From: Levilactobacillus yonginensis
Lineage (GTDB): Bacteria; Bacillota; Bacilli; Lactobacillales; Lactobacillaceae
Direction: 5' to 3'
DNA: 64,000 nucleotides
Assembly (NCBI RefSeq): GCF_003946265.1
Contig: NZ_RHNO01000006.1
Coordinates: 1-64,000 of the forward strand
The position numbers were made by a program, and so were the translations under genes. The notes beneath the pieces were generated by a model that was not told the origin of the DNA, did not search any database, and saw only the letters and a program-made list of their open reading frames with translations. This document shows positions 8,692-17,222 of the stretch, one piece after another (within the stretch, counting starts at the first letter, position 1; every line of letters begins with the position of its first letter).

Positions 8692-10995
8692 ATGAATAAA
8701 AGAAGTGACATGAAAGTACACTATAAGATGTTTAAGAGCGGGAAGGCGTGGGTGTTCGCCAGCATCACGGCTGGAATGTTGGCTGTCAGTTTTGGGGGTG
8801 TGACTGCCCAGGCGAATGAACAGAGAATTTCAGAGGCTACCACAGAGATTGAAGTCGCCCAGCCTGCGACCACTGAGCAAGCTAATGCGGCTGAATCGGA
8901 AACGGCCGTCACTGAAAATGAAGAAGTGGCAGAAGTACCAGTGACGACGATGCCCGTTGAATCTACAGCTAGTAGTGAACCGGCGACCGTGACCGTGCCT
9001 GAGGAGCAACCAGCTGTAGCGGAGCCTGCGACATCGACCGCAGTTTCAGCAGCGCCAGTGGCAGCGCAGCAGCCTGATACGACAGCGCCGGTAGCCACGA
9101 CGCGACCGGCTCAGGCAATGACGGTCGTTGAATCCGTGGTTCCGGCCAACTCAACATCAAAACCAACGACTCGTCCAGTAAATGTAACCGCTTTATCCAC
9201 GGCGAATCATTCGGGAGCTGACCATACGATTGCCGCTGTGCCACTAGTGCAAGCTGAATTGGCCAAGCCCGCGACGGTCCAATTGGCCCACAGCAAGGAC
9301 ACGGCGACGATTGATCTGTGGATGCCTAATAAAACGCTACAGCAGGTTATTTTATTAACCCTGCAGGGGTTGAACGGCGTGGGCAAGACCTGGGATAGTG
9401 TTGCCGACATCACGCAGGAAGATTTGGCGCTGTTGAAATCCTTAAATATTCGCGGATTTAAGGGGTATTCGACCTATATTGATGGTAAGACAGAGTTTTC
9501 GATTGAAGGTCTCCAGTACGCAGTTAACTTGGAAAGTATTGACATGGGAAACGACTTTAATTCATCGCCAGGTGCCTATTTTGGAGACTTAGTGGATATC
9601 AAACCGTTGGCTAACTTGCAGCATCTGACAACGGTGGCATTACAGGGGAACCGGATTAAAGACGTGACACCACTAGCGAATCTACAGAACGTGACGTCAT
9701 TGACCATTTATTACAACCACATTCGGGATTTTTCATCGCTGAAGGGGAAGCACTACGACGAGTTCAAAAACTTTAGTCAATTTATTTTGTTGGACCAGGT
9801 GATGATCAATCAGGCTACTCAAACCGGTCACCTGCAGATTCAGTGTTTAAACGCCGATGGTTCTGTGGCGCCCTTGGCAGTCTATGGCAGTGTGGTTGGT
9901 GAGCCAGTTTTCAATGACCCAGCAGCCGATGAACCGCTCTATCATTTTTATTATGTTGGGGGAAATGCCGTAGCTGATGGTAATGGTGGATTGAACTACT
10001 CATATATTCAGCCACAAAAACCGGGTGTGACGGAATCACCAGCTCCAGGCTTCGGGGTGGCACCGTTGGCGGATTATTATTATTTGACGGGGGTAAACCG
10101 ACCTGCCGGCAGTAATATTCCCAATTTTATTGTGATTCAACCCTATGCAATGGCTTACGCCGGGGCGAACGTCGTTGTTCACCATCAAGATACGGCGGGT
10201 AACCAACTGGCACCGGATGAAACTTTGACGACCGGATTGGTGGGCGAGAACTACAGCACAGCGGCGGTAACTATTCCGGGGTATACGTTGACGGCGACGC
10301 CAGACAATGCAACGGGTCAGTACGGCGACACGGCCATTGAGGTAACTTATGTGTATGCTCAGAATGATGGCGGAACGCAGGTTAAACCGCCAGTAGTGAC
10401 ACCGCCAGCGACCCAAACGACTGTCACGGTTCATCACCAAACGGCCACGGGCCAAACGGTGGCGGCTGATCAGGTATATGCGGGGCAACCGGGGATGGCG
10501 TACACTACGCAGGCGGCCCAGCCGACGGGGTACATCCTGCTGACAACGCCCGCCAACGCACACGGGACGTTTGGTGAAACGAATATTACCGTGACCTACA
10601 TTTACGCACCCTTGCAGACGGATGGTGGCGGTGACCAGGTAAGTCCAGGAGAGACACCGGGAATTACCGATCCAGATGGGGGCCAGCAACCGCAACCGGG
10701 CGACCAAGGCAATCCAGTGGGACCATCGACTGGCAGTACTGGTGATGCTGGGAGCGACGAATCAGGAGCCGATGCCGCTAGCATAACGCCTAGTGGCAGC
10801 AGTGAAACGACGGGGCAAGTGCAGCTGGGCCACCATCCATCGGCTACGGTGAATAGTTCCGCGGTGACAGCTTTACCGGAGCATCAGGCAGCAACGTTGC
10901 CACAAACAGGAAATCGCCAGTCATCAGCAATTTGGGGAGTGGCTTTACTAATCAGCGTACTAGGGCTATTTGGATTGAAACGGCGTATTAAATAA
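8692..10995 (+). CDS. LPxTG-anchored surface protein with KxYKxGKxW signal, leucine-rich and MucBP-like repeats
   Basis: This 767-aa cell-wall protein has several recognisable parts. The N-terminus carries the KxYKxGKxW-type signal (HYKMFKSGKAW) and a cleavage site near ANA/NEQ. Residues about 45-165 are a low-complexity Thr/Ala/Pro/Glu region. Residues about 200-350 are a leucine-rich, internalin-like segment (LANLQHLTTVALQGNRIKDV, then another repeat). Two MucBP-like modules follow (each starts VVVHHQ or VTVHHQ and ends VTYVYA/VTYIYA, near 490-560 and 575-640). A Gly/Pro/Asp-rich wall spanner and LPQTG at 736-740 with a hydrophobic tail and KRR end the protein. The expected role is adhesion to mucus or surfaces. 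GGGGAGG precedes the ATG. Confidence 0.9.
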   Translation: MNKRSDMKVHYKMFKSGKAWVFASITAGMLAVSFGGVTAQANEQRISEATTEIEVAQPATTEQANAAESETAVTENEEVAEVPVTTMPVESTASSEPATVTVPEEQPAVAEPATSTAVSAAPVAAQQPDTTAPVATTRPAQAMTVVESVVPANSTSKPTTRPVNVTALSTANHSGADHTIAAVPLVQAELAKPATVQLAHSKDTATIDLWMPNKTLQQVILLTLQGLNGVGKTWDSVADITQEDLALLKSLNIRGFKGYSTYIDGKTEFSIEGLQYAVNLESIDMGNDFNSSPGAYFGDLVDIKPLANLQHLTTVALQGNRIKDVTPLANLQNVTSLTIYYNHIRDFSSLKGKHYDEFKNFSQFILLDQVMINQATQTGHLQIQCLNADGSVAPLAVYGSVVGEPVFNDPAADEPLYHFYYVGGNAVADGNGGLNYSYIQPQKPGVTESPAPGFGVAPLADYYYLTGVNRPAGSNIPNFIVIQPYAMAYAGANVVVHHQDTAGNQLAPDETLTTGLVGENYSTAAVTIPGYTLTATPDNATGQYGDTAIEVTYVYAQNDGGTQVKPPVVTPPATQTTVTVHHQTATGQTVAADQVYAGQPGMAYTTQAAQPTGYILLTTPANAHGTFGETNITVTYIYAPLQTDGGGDQVSPGETPGITDPDGGQQPQPGDQGNPVGPSTGSTGDAGSDESGADAASITPSGSSETTGQVQLGHHPSATVNSSAVTALPEHQAATLPQTGNRQSSAIWGVALLISVLGLFGLKRRIK

Positions 10996-10998
10996 ATA

Positions 10999-11045
10999 AA
11001 AATATCGCGACTCTTCAAATTGATGAAGGTCGCGGTATTTTTTTA
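10999..11045. terminator. Bidirectional terminator, surface protein / rpiR-type gene
   Basis: AAATATCGCGAC...GTCGCGGTATTT hairpin flanked by A and T runs between two convergent genes. Confidence 0.82.
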
Positions 11046-11885
11046 TTGATGCTTTTTAAGAATGACTTGACGAATATCATTTAAGACGTTATCGGCCGCA
11101 TCGCCAAAATATTGTGCAGTCAACATATATAGGCAATCATTTATCGCTAACTGTGAAGTTAAGGATAAGAGTGCTTCTGAACGATAACGAGAATCTTCAG
11201 AGATTGAAAAGAAATTTACGTTACCAAAGTCAGCTAAAGGTGAGTTTGGAAAGCTGGTAATGACGATAATGGGGACGTGTTTATTTTTTAGAGCACGTGC
11301 GATATCCAAGGTGTCAGTGTCATTGCCAGTATGGGAGATGACAACGGCACAATCGTCTTTGGTTAGTCTTGAAGCCTGCATGAGAGCTAGGTGATATTCA
11401 TCGTCGTGTAGAACGGTTAGCGGTACTCGTAGAAACTTATGATAAGCGTCAAGCGCAACGATATTAGAGCCACCAAGTCCAAAGAATTCAAGTCGATCTG
11501 AATGTACGATGTAATGAATAGCCCGTTTGAGATCATCTTCGTTCATCAAGTCAAATGTACCATTCAAGGTTTCAATGTTGGCGTCCAGCGTTTTTTTGGC
11601 AACCATCATGGGGGTATCAGTGTCTGAAATTTCCTGAATAATTGGCGTATCTTCTTCCATCTGATTGGAGAGTGCCCATTTTAATTGGGAATAATTTGTG
11701 TAGCCAAGTTGCTTGGCAAAACGGGAGATGGTGGCAACCGACACGTGACAATCAGTTGCCATTTCGGTAACTGTTTTCGAAGAAGCGTTTGTCCCGTTGA
11801 TAATGATGTAATCGGCTATCCGTTTACTGCTTCGACCCAGTTCTGGATATATTTTTTTGATACGTTCGATAATGCTAAGTTCCAT
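11043..11885 (-). CDS. RpiR-family regulator of the ascorbate PTS operon
   Basis: This 280-aa protein has an N-terminal RpiR helix-turn-helix (CHVSVATISRFAKQLGYTNY) and a C-terminal SIS sugar-phosphate binding domain (FFGLGGSNIVALDA, VISHTGNDTDTLDIARAL). I placed the start at the ATG at 11885, just after AAGGGAG; the longer frame to 11927 would put this ribosome binding site inside the gene. It is divergent from the EIIA-EIIC-EIIB-UlaG operon, which it most likely controls in response to a phosphorylated sugar acid. Activation or repression cannot be decided from the sequence. Confidence 0.87.
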   Translation of the reverse strand: MELSIIERIKKIYPELGRSSKRIADYIIINGTNASSKTVTEMATDCHVSVATISRFAKQLGYTNYSQLKWALSNQMEEDTPIIQEISDTDTPMMVAKKTLDANIETLNGTFDLMNEDDLKRAIHYIVHSDRLEFFGLGGSNIVALDAYHKFLRVPLTVLHDDEYHLALMQASRLTKDDCAVVISHTGNDTDTLDIARALKNKHVPIIVITSFPNSPLADFGNVNFFSISEDSRYRSEALLSLTSQLAINDCLYMLTAQYFGDAADNVLNDIRQVILKKHQ

Positions 11886-11959
11886 ATTTAATTCTCCCTT
11901 AAGTATTCGCCAGTGAGTTTGTGTCATAACCTTAACATTTGAATTTCTGTTTTTCCACC

Positions 11960-11987
11960 TTGCAATGAAAGCGCTTATGAGTATAAT
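11960..11987 (+). promoter_or_regulatory. ula-type operon promoter with embedded cre
   Basis: TTGCAA (-35, 11960-11965) and TATAAT (-10, 11982-11987) are separated by 16 bp. A cre-like TGAAAGCGCTTATG fills 11966-11979, between the two hexamers, so CcpA bound there would block RNA polymerase. Catabolite repression is inferred from the motif. Confidence 0.72.
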
Positions 11988-12079
11988 CGAAAATGTAAAA
12001 AGGAATCAAATAATTCGTTTTAATAATGATGGATATTTACATAATGTTTCAGCTTTTATTCATGTAAGGAGGACTTAAA

Positions 12080-12538
12080 ATGGCTACAAATCCAAGCTTG
12101 TCGATTGACCAAGTACAATTAAAAGTTCATGCCGATGATTGGGAAGATGCGATTAGGGTTGCAGCACAGCCGTTAGTGGACAGTGACAATATTACGGATG
12201 GCTATGTGAATGCAATGATTCAATCGGTTAAGAAATTGGGGCCGTATATTGTTATTGCACCGGGATTAGCTTTAGGTCATGCCAGACCTTCAGCAGCTGT
12301 TCATCGGACCGGTTTTGCCATTGCAACATTGCGTGATCCCGTGAAGTTTGGAAACAAAGATAATGATCCCGTAGATTTAGTCGTTATTTTAGCCTCCGTT
12401 AGTGATACGGATCATTTGGCTTTGTTACAAAAAATTGTGGCATTTCTTAACGAACCAAGCAATTTGCGGGTCTTGAGAAATGCAACGACCTCTGTTGAAG
12501 CACAAAAAATCGTTAATCAAATTAATGGGGGGAACTAG
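12080..12538 (+). CDS. ulaC: PTS EIIA component, ascorbate type
   Basis: This 152-aa protein has the mannitol/fructose-type EIIA fold used by ascorbate PTS systems. The phosphorylated histidine is H67 in the motif GLALGHARP. It passes phosphate from HPr to the EIIB encoded two genes downstream. AAGGAGG precedes the ATG. It is the first gene of an operon; the EIIC gene starts 2 bases after its stop codon. The ascorbate assignment rests mainly on the neighbouring UlaA-type permease. Confidence 0.87.
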   Translation: MATNPSLSIDQVQLKVHADDWEDAIRVAAQPLVDSDNITDGYVNAMIQSVKKLGPYIVIAPGLALGHARPSAAVHRTGFAIATLRDPVKFGNKDNDPVDLVVILASVSDTDHLALLQKIVAFLNEPSNLRVLRNATTSVEAQKIVNQINGGN

Positions 12539-12540
12539 AC

Positions 12541-13866
12541 ATGCAAGTGATAAATTTTTTGGTTTACCAGGTTCTTAGCAACGAAACGATTTTTCTCGGC
12601 TTAGTTGCTCTGGTTGGTTTGCTATTACAACGAAAAAAATTCCCACAGGTGATTGATGGTACTGTAAAAACGGTCATTGGTTTGACGGTTCTCTCTTCCG
12701 GAGCTGGTATTTTAATTTCCTCGTTGTCGCCAGTGGTGACGAAGTTGAATTCAACACTACATGTTAAGGGGGTTTTGCCTACTAACGATGCTGTGTTTGG
12801 GGTTGTACTACGGTTCAGTACAATTGCGAAGGATACGGTTATTACATTTTTGCTGGCGTTCTTCCTACATTTGATTTTAGTAAGAATTACCCCGGGTAAG
12901 GATTTTAAAAACGCTTATTTGACGGCTCACCTGATGCTTTATCATGCAGCCTTTATGAACGTTACGTTACCCGTGGTCTTACACACAAATGGTTTTTGGA
13001 CCGTGGTGGTCGGGACAATTTTAAACGCTATTTACTACACGTACTCACCTGCTATTCCACGAATCATCTCTCGCCCATGGATGCATGATGTTTCAACGTT
13101 AGGGTTTATGGACCAAGTAGGGTCGATTCTTGCCCACTTTATTGGTAAGTGGTTTGGTAGCTCAAAGCCAGAGCAAGATGCTGACAACATGAAGCTCCCT
13201 AAGTGGGCCTCAATGTTTCGTGACAACACCATCGTTCTATTCTTCTTGATGCCAATTATCTTTATTGGTATTGGGTTAGCCGTTGGCCAGAGTGGAATTC
13301 AATCCTTAGCCGGAACTGGTCCTGATGCGACTAACTGGATCATGTGGCTGATTATTCAAGGATTTACGTTTACCGCTGGGATCGTCATCTTACTGTCTGG
13401 GGTTCGGATGTTCATCGGTTCAATTGTCCCAGCATTTAAAGGGATTTCTGACAAATTCTTGCCGGGGGCCATTCCAGCTTTGGATGCACCAACGATTTTC
13501 CCATACTCCCCAATGGGTGGTATGTTTGGTTTCTTGGGTTCCACGGTTGGCTGTATTATCGTTACTTTTGCGACAATCCTGTTTCATTCACCAGTGATTG
13601 TTTTCCCAAGTCCTATCATTATGTACTTTGATGGTAATGTCATGGGAGTATTTGGCAATAAGGCTGGTGGTTGGCGTGGTGCAATTATGGCCGGGTTTAT
13701 CACTGGTATTATTTCTTCAGCCGCAGTTATTCTGTTCTACCCATTGACCGGTGCCGTTTATGGTAGTGGCTTAACTTGGTCAAACATTGACTACGCCGTT
13801 GTTTGGATGCCGTTGATGTACTTATTGAAGTTGATTCGGACGTTAGTTGTTGGCATGATTCTTTAA
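12541..13866 (+). CDS. ulaA: PTS EIIC permease, ascorbate type
   Basis: This 441-aa integral membrane protein belongs to the UlaA/SgaT family of vitamin-C PTS permeases, which move the substrate during phosphorylation. It has about eleven hydrophobic segments. The typical family segments VIGLTVLSSGAGIL, ITPGKDFKNAYLTAHLMLYHAAF and APTIFPYSPMGGMFGFLGS are present. The order EIIA-EIIC-EIIB is compact and suggests translational coupling. A related sugar acid cannot be ruled out as substrate. Confidence 0.9.
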   Translation: MQVINFLVYQVLSNETIFLGLVALVGLLLQRKKFPQVIDGTVKTVIGLTVLSSGAGILISSLSPVVTKLNSTLHVKGVLPTNDAVFGVVLRFSTIAKDTVITFLLAFFLHLILVRITPGKDFKNAYLTAHLMLYHAAFMNVTLPVVLHTNGFWTVVVGTILNAIYYTYSPAIPRIISRPWMHDVSTLGFMDQVGSILAHFIGKWFGSSKPEQDADNMKLPKWASMFRDNTIVLFFLMPIIFIGIGLAVGQSGIQSLAGTGPDATNWIMWLIIQGFTFTAGIVILLSGVRMFIGSIVPAFKGISDKFLPGAIPALDAPTIFPYSPMGGMFGFLGSTVGCIIVTFATILFHSPVIVFPSPIIMYFDGNVMGVFGNKAGGWRGAIMAGFITGIISSAAVILFYPLTGAVYGSGLTWSNIDYAVVWMPLMYLLKLIRTLVVGMIL

Positions 13867-13903
13867 AGAAAATATCTCAGAATAAAATTTGGAGGGCTCT
13901 ATT

Positions 13904-14188
13904 ATGAAAATTATTGCGGTATGTGGTTTAGGTGTTGGTTCCAGTGTTATTGCTAAGATGAACATTGAAAGTATCGTCTCAGACGAGGGGAAAGACGATG
14001 TCACTGTTGATACGATTGACCTAGGAAGTATTCGTAGTGCACCTGCAGATATTTACGTCACGACGCGTGAACTTTTTGATAATTTCCCAGAAGAGTACAA
14101 GGCTAAAACGATTGTTCTGACCAATTTTGTAGATAAGAACGATATCAAGGCACACTTGGACCCTAAGATGGCAGAACTTCAAAAGTAA
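13904..14188 (+). CDS. ulaB: PTS EIIB component, ascorbate type
   Basis: This 94-aa protein has the lactose/ascorbate-type EIIB fold. The phosphocysteine is C7 in IIAVCGLGVGSS. It accepts phosphate from EIIA and donates it to the substrate bound by EIIC. The ATG at 13904 follows GGAGGG; the in-frame TTG at 13889 lies upstream of that site and is not the start. It sits 37 bases after the EIIC gene. Confidence 0.9.
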   Translation: MKIIAVCGLGVGSSVIAKMNIESIVSDEGKDDVTVDTIDLGSIRSAPADIYVTTRELFDNFPEEYKAKTIVLTNFVDKNDIKAHLDPKMAELQK

Positions 14189-14217
14189 CGCTTTTACGTG
14201 AGGAGCATGAATAAACA

Positions 14218-15291
14218 ATGACAGTAGATAACGTAAATGATGTGACTGAGCAGACTTGGAAGGATGAGGTTTTTCCCGAGTGGGGAACATGGCTGAATGA
14301 AGAAATTGACCGAACTAAGGTTGCTCAGGGAAAGTTTGCAATGTGGTGGCTGGTCAACATGGGAATTTGGATTAAGTCCGATCAACAGACTAGCATTGCC
14401 ATCGATTTGTGGTGTGGGACTGGTAAAACGACGCATGATAAGCCGGATATGTCTCCACGCCACCAATGGTCCCGACTGACTGGTGGTCGTAAAATTCAGC
14501 CCAACTTGCGGGCACAACCGATGGTAATTAATCCGTTTGCGATTCATCACTTGGATGCATATCTGGTTACCCATTTTCACCATGACCACATTGATATGAA
14601 CGTTGCCGCGGCGATTCTCCAAAACGTTGAAGAACCAATTCCCTTCATTGGGCCCAAAGATGTGGTTGATCAGTGGCTAGATTGGGGAGTGCCAGCGGAT
14701 AGATGCCAGGTGGTTAAACCGGGCGATGTTGTTAAAATTAAGGATGTTGAAATTGACGTAACCGATTCTTTTGACCGTTCTGTCTTGATTACTGATCCGG
14801 ATGAAAAGAATTTACCGGATGATAGTCAGGTGCCAGACATGGATGAGCGATCCGTAAACTACGTCATTAAGACGAGTGCCGGAAATATTTATGATGCGGC
14901 CGACTCGCATTATTCATCCTATTTTGCCAAACACGGACAGGATTTTGATGTCGATGTTGCTGTGGTAGCGTACGGAGAAAATCCAATCGGTGTTCAAGAT
15001 AAGATGACTTCAGTAGATGTTCTAAGAGCGGCGGAAGCCTTACAAACGAACGTAGTTATTCCCTTACACTGGGATGTTTGGTCAAACATGCTTGGTGATC
15101 CCGCAGAAGTCGAACAAGTCTGGAGGATGCGAAAGGAACGCTTCAATTACAAGTTCCATCCATTCTCATGGTTACCAGGCGGACATTTCATCTACCCGGA
15201 TGACAAGGACAAGCTTGAATATTATCATGAACGTGGTTTTGAAGACCGCTACACGCATGACATCAACCTACCATATAAGTCATTCCTATAA
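14218..15291 (+). CDS. ulaG: UlaG-like L-ascorbate-6-phosphate lactonase
   Basis: This is a metallo-beta-lactamase-fold hydrolase. The metal ligands are in THFHHDHIDMN (H119, H121, D123, H124), with further ligands likely in DAADSHYS and IPLHWD. Length is 357 aa, as in UlaG. The expected reaction is hydrolysis of L-ascorbate 6-phosphate, the PTS product, to 3-keto-L-gulonate 6-phosphate. It closes the operon and has its own terminator. UlaD, UlaE and UlaF, needed to reach xylulose 5-phosphate, are not encoded in this window. Confidence 0.88.
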   Translation: MTVDNVNDVTEQTWKDEVFPEWGTWLNEEIDRTKVAQGKFAMWWLVNMGIWIKSDQQTSIAIDLWCGTGKTTHDKPDMSPRHQWSRLTGGRKIQPNLRAQPMVINPFAIHHLDAYLVTHFHHDHIDMNVAAAILQNVEEPIPFIGPKDVVDQWLDWGVPADRCQVVKPGDVVKIKDVEIDVTDSFDRSVLITDPDEKNLPDDSQVPDMDERSVNYVIKTSAGNIYDAADSHYSSYFAKHGQDFDVDVAVVAYGENPIGVQDKMTSVDVLRAAEALQTNVVIPLHWDVWSNMLGDPAEVEQVWRMRKERFNYKFHPFSWLPGGHFIYPDDKDKLEYYHERGFEDRYTHDINLPYKSFL

Positions 15292-15298
15292 TTATTCA

Positions 15299-15336
15299 AA
15301 AAAACCGCTCATCGAATTTCGATGAGCGGTTTTCAT
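15299..15336. terminator. Bidirectional terminator, ulaG / zwf
   Basis: AAAACCGCTCATCG / CGATGAGCGGTTTT perfect stem, with A run before and T run after, between convergent genes. Confidence 0.9.
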
Positions 15337-15343
15337 TTTATGA

Positions 15344-16831
15344 TTAGTTGTTCAAACGGTAAATCCATTCACGGTGGTCGCGTTGAATTAATTCTTCAGC
15401 AGCGGCTGGGCCCATTGAGTGTGGCGTGTAGTTAGGGAATTGTGGTTCTTGTAAGTCCCAAACACGACGGATTTGATCAACGAACTTCCATGCGTAGGAA
15501 ACTTCTGGCCAGCTGGAGAAGTTGGTCCCATCGCCATTCAAGACGTCGTGAATCAGACGTTCGTATGGTTCTGGCGTATCCTTGGACTTTTCAGCATCAA
15601 CCAAGTAATCCAACTTGATTGGTTCCGTTGAGAAGCCAGTATCGTTCGTCTTGGCGTTCAATTGCAGTGAGAACCCTGCGTGTGGTTCAACGAAAATCGT
15701 CAAAACGTTGGCAGCCAATGGCGTGTTTTGTGATTGTGGGAAGGCAAAGATATCAACTAATGGCCGCTTGAAGACAACGTCAACTCGCGTGAACTTGTCA
15801 GCTAACATCTTACCAGTCCGGACGTAGAATGGGGTCCCGGACCAACGGTAGTTATCAAATAATAACTTACCAGCAACGAAGGTTTCAGTCGTTGAATCAA
15901 CTGGAACGTTGTCTTCGTGACGGTAGTCTGGTTGGTCGTTAACGGCACCGTATTGGCCACGAACGAAGTTAGTTGCGGCGTCAGCAACGTTGTAGACCCG
16001 CAGGCTCCGTAAAGCTTTCACCTTTTCAGCCCGGATGTCAGTATCCGTGAAGGCAACTGGTTGTTCCATGGCTAACAGAGAAACGATTTGCATGATATGG
16101 TTTTGAACCATATCACGTAAGGCACCACTGTTATCGTAGTAGGAAGCCCGTTCTTCAACCCCTAATTTTTCGGACAAGGTTACTTGGATGTTGTCGATGT
16201 AACGGTTGTTCCAAAGGGATTCAACTAAGGTGTTCCCAAAGCGTAAGGCTTCAATGTTTTGAATCATTTCCTTACCTAAGTAGTGGTCGATCCGGAAGAT
16301 TTGGTCTTCTTCGAAGGACTTGCTTAAGGCATCGTTTAATTCCTTAGCGGAGTCGTAGTCACGGCCGAATGGCTTTTCAATGACCAGACGGTTGAAGGCG
16401 TCCTTGTTCGTGGACATCAGACCTTGTGTCTTCAAGTCTTGGGCAATAGTACCGAAGAATTGTGGTGCCATGGACAGGTAGAAGATCCGGTTGCCGTCTA
16501 ATTTGTACTTCTTATCAAGCTTGTCAGCGGCGTCCTTTAAGACGGAGTAGTGAGCAACGTTCGTAACGTCATGTGCTTGGTAGTAGAAGTGAGAAATGAA
16601 GTCGGTTGCTTCCTTAGAATCTGAACGGTTACCGCTATCAGCCAAAGACTTCTTGATAGCTGCCCGGAACTTTTCGTCGTCAAGTGTTTGACGAGAAGTC
16701 CCGATAACTGCGAAATGGGACCGCAAGTTACCCTTCCGATAAAGGTTGAACAGACTTGGGTAGAGTTTCCGGTAAGCTAAGTCACCAGTACCACCGAAGA
16801 ATACGAATAAAGCTTTACGTTCAGTTGCCAC
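15344..16831 (-). CDS. zwf: Glucose-6-phosphate 1-dehydrogenase
   Basis: The enzyme oxidises glucose 6-phosphate to 6-phosphogluconolactone and is the entry to the phosphoketolase route. The 495-aa protein has the N-terminal nucleotide motif GGTGDLAYRKL (residues 13-23) and the substrate signature RIDHYLGK (180-187). The start is a GTG at 16831, preceded by AAGGAG. A promoter and a hairpin lie in its leader (16911-16975). It is monocistronic and converges on ulaG. Confidence 0.97.
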   Translation of the reverse strand: MATERKALFVFFGGTGDLAYRKLYPSLFNLYRKGNLRSHFAVIGTSRQTLDDEKFRAAIKKSLADSGNRSDSKEATDFISHFYYQAHDVTNVAHYSVLKDAADKLDKKYKLDGNRIFYLSMAPQFFGTIAQDLKTQGLMSTNKDAFNRLVIEKPFGRDYDSAKELNDALSKSFEEDQIFRIDHYLGKEMIQNIEALRFGNTLVESLWNNRYIDNIQVTLSEKLGVEERASYYDNSGALRDMVQNHIMQIVSLLAMEQPVAFTDTDIRAEKVKALRSLRVYNVADAATNFVRGQYGAVNDQPDYRHEDNVPVDSTTETFVAGKLLFDNYRWSGTPFYVRTGKMLADKFTRVDVVFKRPLVDIFAFPQSQNTPLAANVLTIFVEPHAGFSLQLNAKTNDTGFSTEPIKLDYLVDAEKSKDTPEPYERLIHDVLNGDGTNFSSWPEVSYAWKFVDQIRRVWDLQEPQFPNYTPHSMGPAAAEELIQRDHREWIYRLNN

Positions 16832-16910
16832 GAGATCGTCACTCCTTAAATTTTAAGTGCGTTATATGAGTAGTATCTACAAATAGAGAAAACAATGATT
16901 AATCGGTTAT

Positions 16911-16935
16911 TCAGTGTGGGAGCAAAACCACACTG
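16911..16935 (-). other. Hairpin in the zwf 5' leader
   Basis: TCAGTGTGG and CCACACTGA form a perfect 9-bp stem with a 7-base loop, starting about 11 bases after the predicted -10 hexamer of zwf. It has no T run and so is not an obvious terminator. It may stabilise the mRNA or bind a regulator. The rest of the 390-bp gap between zwf and the surface protein gene is AT-rich with no recognisable gene. Confidence 0.5.
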
Positions 16936-16946
16936 AGTCCGCGAGT

Positions 16947-16975
16947 TATCTAAACGACTGTCTAGACCACTTCAA
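16947..16975 (-). promoter_or_regulatory. zwf promoter
   Basis: On the minus strand TTGAAG (16975-16970) and TAGATA (16952-16947) are separated by 17 bp. Confidence 0.55.
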
Positions 16976-17180
16976 AAAGGAATTATACACTACTTCACCG
17001 TGAAAAGCTAACTTTTTAAAGCAAGAATTTAAAATTTGGACAACCGGTTGCATTCCCAAAGAAACAACGTTTTCAGTCAAAATTCATTTTCATGAAAGCA
17101 AATCATTTTATGCAAATTTAAATGGAAACGGCTTTCGCCAATCATTTAAAATGAAATCGCTATCACTTGTAGTCTAGCAG

Positions 17181-17212
17181 AAAACCCCGTCACTGCAAGT
17201 ATAACGGGGTCG
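17181..17212 (-). terminator. Surface-protein gene terminator
   Basis: ACCCCGTTATAC...GTGACGGGGTTTT hairpin on the minus strand, just after the stop codon at 17223. Confidence 0.75.
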
Positions 17213-17222
17213 AATGTTGAAA

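Noticed and set aside
10036-10707. Long minus-strand ORF inside the LPxTG surface protein gene
   Set aside because: Antisense shadow of repeated MucBP-like coding sequence; Arg-rich translation without start signals.
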